This document shows positions 7,540 through 19,909 of a stretch of 64,000 nucleotides of DNA, piece by piece. The position numbers were made by a program, and so were the translations under genes. The stretch is from Bradyrhizobium sp. Arg816. Its GTDB lineage: Bacteria > Pseudomonadota > Alphaproteobacteria > Rhizobiales > Xanthobacteraceae. Under the pieces are notes generated by a model that worked only from the letters and a program-made list of their open reading frames with translations, did not search any database and was not told the DNA's origin. Within the stretch, counting starts at the first letter, position 1; each line of letters starts with the position of its first letter. The DNA lies in the NCBI RefSeq assembly GCF_029989365.1, contig NZ_JAPRAQ010000009.1, forward strand, positions 1 through 64,000. The letters run 5' to 3'.

Positions 7540-9297
7540 GTGGGGGCGCCTCCAGGCACGAGCCGGAGCAAACGCGGGCATTTCCTGCGCGCGGCTTTGC
7601 CATGCCTCGCGCTGACCGCCCTGCAAAGCGTGCCGGCGGCCGCCCAGAGCCTCACGCCCGACCTGTTCAATCCCAACCGCGGCGGCTTTGCCGCGCCCGA
7701 CACGCTGCCGACGCGCCGCACGGCGGGCGTGCCGCAGGCGCCGTCGGATACGCTTCCGGCGCTGCCCGATCCCAATGCCGATCCGCGCAAGCGCCAGCAG
7801 GCGCCGGCAACCTCGCGCGTCGGCCAAAACTCGACCAACCAGGTCCCGACCTACGGCCTGCCCGCCGCCAACGGCGCAAGCGGCTCCGGCTACGACTCGC
7901 TCAACCGCAAGCGGCAGCAACCAAAGCTCTATCCCGGGCAGCCGAAGCCGAAGCGCCCGGTCGGACCCGGCTCGCCGGTGCCGCCGGCAACGCCGGACCG
8001 GACACTCGGGCCGCCGCGCATCGCGCCGCCGCCGTCCGAGACTGCGCACAAGGTGCCGGTGCCGCCGGCGATGGCCGGCAACGTGCCCGGCCAGCCGCTG
8101 CGCCGTCGCCTCAAGGTCGATGACGACGCGTTCGGCGCGGTCGGCGACTATGCCGGCAGCTTCCTGATCAAGGGCGGGCTCGAGCTCTCGGCCGGCTACG
8201 ACACCAATCCGGCGCGCCTGAACAAGCCGATCGGCTCGCCGGCCTATGTCGTCGCGCCCGATCTTCTCGTGATGTCCGACTGGGAGCGCCACGCGCTGGT
8301 CGCCGATCTGCGCGGCTCGTTCTCCGGCTACACCAACAACATGCCGGCGACGATCGACGGCTTCGCCTCGCCGTCGCCGGTCGAGATCGATCGCCCCGAC
8401 TTCACCGGTCATGTCGACGGCCGCCTCGACGTCGACCGCGACTTCAAGCTGACCTCGCAGCTCCGCCTGCGGCTCGCCACCGACAATCCCGGCAGCCCAA
8501 ACGTGCAGGCCGGCCTGCAGAAATATCCGGTCTACGCCGCTTACGGCACCACGCTCGGCTTCGACCAGACTTTTAATCGCTTCCAGGTCGCAGCCGGCGC
8601 CACGGTGGATCGCACCGCCTACACCGATTCCAAGCTCACCGATGGCTCGACCTTCAGCAACGGCGACCGCGACTTCAACCAGTATGGCGGCATCGGCCGC
8701 TTCTCCTACGACCTGAAGCCGGGCCTGAAGCCGTTCGTCGAGATCGAGGGCGACACCCGCGTGCACGACCAGGCCGCCGACCGCAACGGCTACTTCCGCG
8801 ATTCAAACGGCGGCTATGCCAAGGTCGGCTCGTCGTTCGAATTCTCGCGCATCCTCATCGGCGAGATCTCGGTCGGCTATACCGCGCGCAATTATGTCGA
8901 CCCGCGCCTGAGCCAGCTCGCGGGCTTCCTCACCGCGGGCTCGCTGATCTGGAACGCAAGCGGCCTGACCACGGTGAAATTCGCCACCGACACGCAGATC
9001 GCGGAGTCCACGGTCCCCGGCTCCTCCGGCGTGCTGGTGCACACCTACGGGATCGAGGTCGATCACGACTTCCGCCGCTGGCTCACCGCCGTCGGCAAGT
9101 TCACCTACGGCACCTACGACTACCAGAACCAGAATCGCAACGACAAGACCTACTCACTCGAAGGCAATCTGATCTACAAGCTCAACCGCAACATCTGGAT
9201 CAAGGGCACGCTGCGCCACGACATCCTGAACTCGAACCAGCCGGGGTCGAGCTCCCAGGGGACGGTGATGTTGGTGGGGGTGAGGTTGCAGAATTAA
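7540..9297 (+). CDS. Outer-membrane beta-barrel protein with proline-rich N-terminal region
   Basis: A 585-residue exported protein. Residues 1-37 form a signal peptide (basic KRGHFLRAAL, hydrophobic core, AAAQS). Residues 38-190 are proline/glycine/glutamine-rich and disordered-looking (LPALPDPNADPRKRQQAP, KLYPGQPKPKRPVG). From about 205 onwards alternating beta-strands carry aromatic girdles (LELSAGYDTNPARL, GRFSYDLKPGLKPFVEIEG, DKTYSLEGNLIYKLNRN) and the chain ends in an aliphatic strand VMLVGVRLQN, as in outer-membrane barrels of the BBP2 type. The start is a GTG with GGAG 11 bases upstream. Substrate or export role is unknown. Confidence 0.82.
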   Translation: MGAPPGTSRSKRGHFLRAALPCLALTALQSVPAAAQSLTPDLFNPNRGGFAAPDTLPTRRTAGVPQAPSDTLPALPDPNADPRKRQQAPATSRVGQNSTNQVPTYGLPAANGASGSGYDSLNRKRQQPKLYPGQPKPKRPVGPGSPVPPATPDRTLGPPRIAPPPSETAHKVPVPPAMAGNVPGQPLRRRLKVDDDAFGAVGDYAGSFLIKGGLELSAGYDTNPARLNKPIGSPAYVVAPDLLVMSDWERHALVADLRGSFSGYTNNMPATIDGFASPSPVEIDRPDFTGHVDGRLDVDRDFKLTSQLRLRLATDNPGSPNVQAGLQKYPVYAAYGTTLGFDQTFNRFQVAAGATVDRTAYTDSKLTDGSTFSNGDRDFNQYGGIGRFSYDLKPGLKPFVEIEGDTRVHDQAADRNGYFRDSNGGYAKVGSSFEFSRILIGEISVGYTARNYVDPRLSQLAGFLTAGSLIWNASGLTTVKFATDTQIAESTVPGSSGVLVHTYGIEVDHDFRRWLTAVGKFTYGTYDYQNQNRNDKTYSLEGNLIYKLNRNIWIKGTLRHDILNSNQPGSSSQGTVMLVGVRLQN

Positions 9298-9362
9298 GGC
9301 GGCGGTGCGTCGCGATTGAGCGTATGCGGCTTAGTTGGCTTCGCTCTCGCCACTCACTCCGC

Positions 9363-9466
9363 TGTCATGCCCCGGCTTGACCGGGGCATCCAGCACGCCG
9401 CGGCTTATCCGTATACGTTTGACGTCTCTGGAATACTGGATCGCCCGGTCAAGCCGGGCGATGACA
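9363..9466. repeat. Dispersed inverted repeat (TCATGCCCCGGCTTG type), copy 1
   Basis: Begins TGTCATGCCCCGGCTTGACC and ends GGTCAAGCCGGGCGATGACA, with an inner TCCAG/CTGGA pair. A diverged copy is at 19770-19893. It lies between the convergent barrel gene and gltD and would form a hairpin on either strand. Confidence 0.75.
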
Positions 9467-9498
9467 CCGTTTGCTGATTTGGCGGCCGAGCAACAAGC

Positions 9499-10950
<1,452 letters not shown>

Positions 10951-10997
10951 TAAACCCGAAGTCCCTGCCGCTTAAATTCGTTTTGTTTCTTCCTCGC

Positions 10998-11071
10998 CGT
11001 CATTGCGAGGAGCAATCCAGTCTGCATCAAGGAAGAAAGTCTGGATTGCTTCGCTTCGCTCGCAATGACGG
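10998..11071. repeat. REP-like palindrome (GTCATTGCGAG type), copy 1
   Basis: CGTCATTGCGAGGAGCAATCC and TGGATTGCTTCGCTTCGC followed by TCGCAATGACG form inverted arms. The same unit occurs at 35483-35562. Located in the gltB-gltD gap, it could set the ratio of the two messages by stabilising the upstream transcript; that is inference. Confidence 0.75.
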
Positions 11072-11082
11072 GGTGTGATGCC

Positions 11083-15816
<4,734 letters not shown>

Positions 15817-16307
15817 TGTTCCAATCCTCTCCATGCGGCAAGCTGCCTCACCGCTATCTTCGGCGCACCTTCGGCGTTCCGCGGCACCCGCCTCTGGGTC
15901 ACCGCTCGTCCGCTGCGAGCCGCATTTTCTTAAATTCAGGCCAAGGCGTTCTTCGTCCCCGAGAACGGCTTTGCCTGTTGCCTTCCTGGCGCTCGAAAGC
16001 ACCGACTTTCGTTGCAATCCGTATGCCGGAACTGCAAGGAAAATTGAGACAGTCTTCCTGTCCTAACCAACACCTTGCCAAATTTTTGTCTATCACACAA
16101 GCGCGCGGAAGTCCCGATTCCCAGAGTGTCAATCAGCGCTTTCCGCATGGCACGCGGCCCCGGTTTTGAAGCAAACGCGCCCTGATCCGGCCCTGCCGAC
16201 GCCGAAATCCCGAATGAAGCTTCGGATCAGCCCTTCGAAAGGCGCGCCACGCCGCAAGAAGCGAAAGAGTGCGAGACATTCGGGGGCCTGACAGGAGCGT
16301 GTCGACC
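15817..16307. other. Long intergenic region between gltB and a divergent secreted-protein gene
   Basis: About 490 bases separate the two divergent starts and must hold both promoters. I see no tRNA, strong terminator hairpin or clear sigma-54 box. A slightly A+T-richer patch (16035-16110) is the best place for a promoter. Short open frames here have no ribosome sites. Confidence 0.4.
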
Positions 16308-17081
16308 ATGAAGTTTTTCACAGGATGTGTGGCCGCTGCCACGCTGGCGCTGTTGGCAACGGCCGCCGAGGCACAGGTTCCGGCAAACGGCGCTGCGCGG
16401 GGCGCCTATATAGCGGTCTCGGATTTCGATGGACCCTATGGGCCGCCGGAAGCCGCGCCGCCACCGCCGCCGCGTTACGGCTACGGCTATGGCTACGAGG
16501 AGCGGGGCCCGGCGCCGGCGCTGCTGCCGTCGACGGAGGTCTACGCCGTGCTGCGCGACAACGGCTTCTCGCCGCTCGGCATCCCGCGCCTGCGCGGCAG
16601 CGTCTACACCATCGCGGTGATCGACCGCCGCGGCGACGACGGCCGGCTGGTGATCGATGCCCGCGACGGGCGAATTCTGCGCTTCATGCCGGCCGCCGAC
16701 GCCTTCGGCATGGCGCCCAGCGATGAGGTGCCGACGGTTGCACCTTACCGTCCGCAAAGCGCGCTGCCGCCGCCGACCATGGTCCGCAGCGGCCCGCCGC
16801 GTCCACCGGCCTCGATCCCGCATGTCGCCAGCCGCACCGTGCCGCTGCCCAAGGCCGCCCCGCACCGCGGCGAGGCACCTGTCGCCGCCACCAAGCCGGC
16901 CGCGCCTGCACCCCAGCAGGCACAAGCGCCGCAGCCACAGCCCGCCCAGCAAACCGCTGCCGTGCAGGCAAAGCCCGCTGAAGCCGCACCGCAGACCGCA
17001 GGACCGACCGTCGGTCAGGCCAAGCCGGCTCCGACGATCATGCCGACGCAGGAGATGCCGGCGGCGCAGGGGTTGGACTAG
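16308..17081 (+). CDS. Secreted proline/alanine-rich protein of unknown function
   Basis: A 257-residue protein with a signal peptide (MKFFTGCVAAATLALL, cleavage after AEA near residue 22). Residues 40-65 are rich in P, Y and G, and residues 75-130 form a compact segment (VYAVLRDNGFSPLGIPRLRGSVY, IDRRGDDGRLVIDARDGRILRF) resembling PepSY-like periplasmic domains. The rest is a long P/A/Q-rich tail. AGGAG precedes the ATG at 16308. Such proteins are common in Bradyrhizobium without assigned role. A bidirectional terminator follows it. Confidence 0.75.
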   Translation: MKFFTGCVAAATLALLATAAEAQVPANGAARGAYIAVSDFDGPYGPPEAAPPPPPRYGYGYGYEERGPAPALLPSTEVYAVLRDNGFSPLGIPRLRGSVYTIAVIDRRGDDGRLVIDARDGRILRFMPAADAFGMAPSDEVPTVAPYRPQSALPPPTMVRSGPPRPPASIPHVASRTVPLPKAAPHRGEAPVAATKPAAPAPQQAQAPQPQPAQQTAAVQAKPAEAAPQTAGPTVGQAKPAPTIMPTQEMPAAQGLD

Positions 17082-17133
17082 CGCGCTCGTTTGCGACTGC
17101 ACGCCCCGCTCCGGACGGAGATATGAGCAAAAC

Positions 17134-17163
17134 AAAAGCGCCCGAGAATCTCGGGCGCTTTTT
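17134..17163. terminator. Bidirectional rho-independent terminator
   Basis: AAAAGCGCCCGAG pairs with CTCGGGCGCTTTT around the loop AAT, giving a 13-bp stem with T runs on both strands. It sits between the convergent proline-rich protein gene and the alpha/beta hydrolase gene and can end both transcripts. Confidence 0.88.
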
Positions 17164-17182
17164 CATTGCGGCGATCGCGCGC

Positions 17183-17953
17183 TCAGCTGCGCGCATACCC
17201 CGCGGCTTCCAGGATCAGGTTCGCCACCTCCTTCGGATGCGACACCAGCGAGAGATGGCCGGCATCGAGCTCGATCGTGGTTGCGTTCATGCGCTTGGCG
17301 AGGAAGCGTTCGAAATCCGGATTGATGGTGCCGTCGTTCTTCGACACCGCGTACCAGCTCGGCTTCGTGTGCCATGCAGCTTCCGTGGTGCGGCCGGCGA
17401 AAATCGAGGCGGCCGTCGGCCATTGCACGGCGTAGAGCTCCCTGGCCTGCTCCGGCTTCACGCCATTGGCAAAATATTTCAGGAAGGCGTCTTCCGAGAG
17501 TTTTGTGTAGCCGTCGCGCTCGACGATGCCGGCGCGGGCCGGGCCCGCCGGAAACTGCTTCGACAGCGCGACGAAGTCTTCGTTCGCATCGGGCGCGCGT
17601 GCGGCGACGTAGACGAGGCCGGTGACCTTCGGGTCGTTGCCGACCTGGCTGATCACGGTGCCGCCCCAGGAATGCGCGACCAGCACGGTCGGACCATCCT
17701 GTTCGGCCAGCACGCGCTTGGTCGCCTCGACGGAGTCAGCAAGCGACGACAGCGGATTTTGCACGGCAGTGACGTGCAGGCCCGCGGCCTGGAGGATCGG
17801 GATCACCTCCGACCAGCTCGATCCGTCGGCCCAGGCGCCGTGCACCAGCACGACGTTCTTGGCTTTCACCGTCTGCGGTGTCTGCGCATGAGCCAGGCTG
17901 ATGGGGCCCGCCAGCAGGCTCGCGGCGACGAAAAGGCTGCGCCAAAGTGACAT
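17183..17953 (-). CDS. Alpha/beta hydrolase, exported
   Basis: A 256-residue protein with a signal peptide (MSLWRSLFVAASLLAG, cleavage after AHA near residue 24), so it is probably periplasmic. It has the alpha/beta hydrolase layout: oxyanion-hole segment VLVHGAWADGSSW, the nucleophile elbow VAHSWGGTV (Ser, about residue 95), an acidic residue in the middle and a late histidine in LDAGHLSLVSHP. This subgroup includes pyrethroid-type and salicylate-type esterases. The start at 17953 has GGAG eight bases upstream. It is monocistronic, with terminators on both sides. Confidence 0.88.
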   Translation of the reverse strand: MSLWRSLFVAASLLAGPISLAHAQTPQTVKAKNVVLVHGAWADGSSWSEVIPILQAAGLHVTAVQNPLSSLADSVEATKRVLAEQDGPTVLVAHSWGGTVISQVGNDPKVTGLVYVAARAPDANEDFVALSKQFPAGPARAGIVERDGYTKLSEDAFLKYFANGVKPEQARELYAVQWPTAASIFAGRTTEAAWHTKPSWYAVSKNDGTINPDFERFLAKRMNATTIELDAGHLSLVSHPKEVANLILEAAGYARS

Positions 17954-18052
17954 GATCGTGCTCCGTATTGTTTTTGCTGCGATGTCCAAAGGACGGAGCG
18001 CGTCGTCGCGGCGTTACGTGTCCTCACCGTTCTGTGATGCGATGCAAAAACG

Positions 18053-18082
18053 AAAAAACGCCCCGGGGCACCGGGGCGTTTT
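18053..18082 (-). terminator. Rho-independent terminator of the hsp20 gene
   Basis: AAAACGCCCCGG (18055-18066) and CCGGGGCGTTTT (18071-18082) form a 12-bp stem with loop GGCA. On the minus strand the stem is followed by a T run (complement of 18053-18058). It lies 26 bases past the hsp20 stop codon. Confidence 0.88.
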
Positions 18083-18107
18083 CGCAACTTGGCGGTTGTC
18101 GACGTGC

Positions 18108-18569
18108 TTAGGCGGCGACTGAGCTCTCGATCACCTGCGCCTTCGGCGCGCTCGCGTTGATGGCGATCTGGCGCGGCTTCTTGGCTTCGGGAATCTCGCG
18201 CACGAGGTCGACGTGAAGCAGCCCGTTCTCGAGCGAGGCGTCCTTCACCTGCACGAAGTCGGCAAGCTGGAAGGCGCGCTCGAAGGCACGCGCGGCGATG
18301 CCGCGGTAGAGCACTTCGGACTTCGAGTTCTCGTTGGCGACTTTCTCGCCCTTGATCGTCAGCGTGTTTTCCTTCGCGACGATGGAGAGCTCGTCCTTGG
18401 CGAAGCCCGAGACCGCAACCGTGATGCGGTAGGCGTTCTCGCCGGTACGCTCGATGTTGTAGGGGGGATAACCGGGGCTACCGTCCGAACTGGCCTGGTC
18501 GAGCAGGCTGAAGAGGCGGTCGAAGCCGACGGTGGAACGGTAAAACGGAGTCAGGTCGTAGCTACGCAT
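18108..18569 (-). CDS. Small heat-shock protein, Hsp20 family
   Basis: A 153-residue alpha-crystallin-type chaperone that holds unfolding proteins without ATP. The N-terminal arm (MRSYDLTPFYRSTVGFDRLF) is typical of rhizobial class A sHsps and of E. coli IbpA/B. The alpha-crystallin domain spans about 37-130 (YNIERTGENAYRITVAVSGF, IKGEK, GIAARAFERAFQLADFVQV, ASLENGLLHVDLVREIPE). The C-terminal IXI-like motif is replaced by PRQIAIN. Its 5' leader carries a ROSE thermometer and an RpoH-like promoter, so expression should rise with temperature at both levels. Confidence 0.95.
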   Translation of the reverse strand: MRSYDLTPFYRSTVGFDRLFSLLDQASSDGSPGYPPYNIERTGENAYRITVAVSGFAKDELSIVAKENTLTIKGEKVANENSKSEVLYRGIAARAFERAFQLADFVQVKDASLENGLLHVDLVREIPEAKKPRQIAINASAPKAQVIESSVAA

Positions 18570-18681
18570 GGTCTAGTCCTCCATTGAGCGACTGTTGGTA
18601 ACCCGCCCGCCAATCGGGCCGGGCTTTAGTCTGTGTGCAGCCTGATGTTCCGGTTCCGAAACACTGGTAGCGGCCTGCACC
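18570..18681 (-). ncRNA. ROSE-type RNA thermometer in the hsp20 5' leader
   Basis: Read on the minus strand, the leader ends AGTCGCTCAATGGAGGACT, then agacc and ATG. GUC-(G)-CUC pairs with GAGGAC around AAUG, with one bulged G, burying the Shine-Dalgarno GGAGG. The U(U/C)GCU motif with its bulged G is the hallmark of ROSE elements that control rhizobial small heat-shock genes. Upstream, CCCG-G-CCCG pairs with CGGGCGGG around ATTGG as a second hairpin. The leader of about 110 bases has the usual ROSE length. Confidence 0.75.
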
Positions 18682-18687
18682 AAGGTG

Positions 18688-18715
18688 ATATGGGTTCAGG
18701 GGAACGGCGTTCAAG
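18688..18715 (-). promoter_or_regulatory. RpoH (sigma-32)-like promoter of hsp20
   Basis: On the minus strand CTTGAA (18715-18710) and CCATAT (18693-18688) are separated so that CTTG and CCATAT are 18 bases apart, fitting the alphaproteobacterial heat-shock sigma consensus. The expected transcript start near 18681 yields a leader of about 112 bases, consistent with the ROSE element. Confidence 0.65.
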
Positions 18716-18776
18716 AGGGCGGCAGCTTGCGCCTTTTCGGCGCTCCAGCCCCTTGATTTGCAGCATTTCTCGCCCA

Positions 18777-19724
18777 ATGACGCTGATCTCGATTCCGTCC
18801 AATCCCGTTCCCGAAGACGTCGTCAGCGGCACCATCAAGACACCCGATGGCGCCGAGCTGCGCTTTGCGCGCTGGGCGCCGCCGGCGAACCGCAAGGGCA
18901 CGGTCTGCGTCTTCACCGGACGCAGCGAGCAGATCGAGAAATATTTCGAGACCGTGCGCGACCTGCGCGACCGCGGCTTCGCGGTGGCGATGATCGACTG
19001 GCGCGGGCAGGGCCATTCCTCGCGCCGTCTGCGCGATCCGCGCAAGGGCTATGTGCGCGACTTCTCCGATTTCGAGATCGACGTCGAGACCTTCGTTCAG
19101 CAGGTGGTGCTGCCGGATTGCCCGCCGCCCTTCTTCGCGCTCGCCCATTCCATGGGCGGCACGGTGATGCTGCGGGTGGCGCACGCGGGCAAGCGCTGGT
19201 TCGACCGCATGGTGCTGTCGGCGCCGATGATCGACCTGCCCGGCCGCGCCACCTCGTTTCCGGCGCGGGCGCTGCTAAAGACGATGCGCCTGATGGGGAT
19301 GGGCGGTCGCTATGTCCCCGGCGGCACCGACCACATCACCGGGCTCAATCCCTTCATCAACAATCCGCTGACCAGCGATCCCGTGCGCTATGCGCGCAAT
19401 GCCGCGATCCTGGAGGAGGATCCGACGCTCGGGCTCGCGTCACCGACGGTCGCCTGGGCCGATACCGCCTTCCGCGCCATGAACACCTTCAAGGGCAAGA
19501 ACTACCCGTCCGAGATCCGCCAGCCGATCCTGATGCTGGCGGCCTCCAGCGACACCGTGGTCTCGACCGCGGCGATCGAGGAGTTTGCCTATCACCTGCG
19601 CGCCGGCTCCCATCTCGTGATCGCCGGCGCCAAGCACGAGATCCTCCAGGAGCAGGACCGCTACCGCTCACAGTTCTGGGCCGCCTTCGACGCCTTCGTG
19701 CCGGGCACGCCGCTGTTCAAGTGA
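18777..19724 (+). CDS. Lysophospholipase-like alpha/beta hydrolase (PldB family)
   Basis: A 315-residue hydrolase of the serine aminopeptidase S33/monoglyceride lipase group. Visible motifs: FTGRSEQIEKYFETVRDLRDRGFAV, IDWRGQGHS, the nucleophile elbow LAHSMGGTVML (Ser about residue 124), an acidic residue in ASSDTVVS and the catalytic histidine in AGAKHEILQE. PldB relatives cleave lysophospholipids or monoacylglycerols at the membrane. There is no signal peptide. The ATG at 18777 starts at the first conserved segment; longer frames overlap the hsp20 promoter. Confidence 0.9.
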   Translation: MTLISIPSNPVPEDVVSGTIKTPDGAELRFARWAPPANRKGTVCVFTGRSEQIEKYFETVRDLRDRGFAVAMIDWRGQGHSSRRLRDPRKGYVRDFSDFEIDVETFVQQVVLPDCPPPFFALAHSMGGTVMLRVAHAGKRWFDRMVLSAPMIDLPGRATSFPARALLKTMRLMGMGGRYVPGGTDHITGLNPFINNPLTSDPVRYARNAAILEEDPTLGLASPTVAWADTAFRAMNTFKGKNYPSEIRQPILMLAASSDTVVSTAAIEEFAYHLRAGSHLVIAGAKHEILQEQDRYRSQFWAAFDAFVPGTPLFK

Positions 19725-19769
19725 GGTGGCGGAAGCTTCCTGAGGACGGCTGATCGTTCCACAATCTCC

Positions 19770-19893
19770 GTCATGCCCGGGCTTGTCCCGCCTGCGCGGC
19801 CGAAGCCGCTTCGGCGCGGCGAAGGCCCGGGGCATCCACGCCTTGCTGCGCGATCAAGGAACGTGGATGGCCGGGACAAGCCCGGCCATGACG
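19770..19893. repeat. Dispersed inverted repeat (TCATGCCCGGGCTTG type), copy 2
   Basis: Opens CGTCATGCCCGGGCTTGTCC and closes GGACAAGCCCGGCCATGACG; the inner part has GCATCCACG and CGTGGATG as a second inverted pair. Same family as 9363-9466. It lies between convergent genes. Confidence 0.75.
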
Positions 19894-19909
19894 ATGAACC
19901 TTCTCTGCC

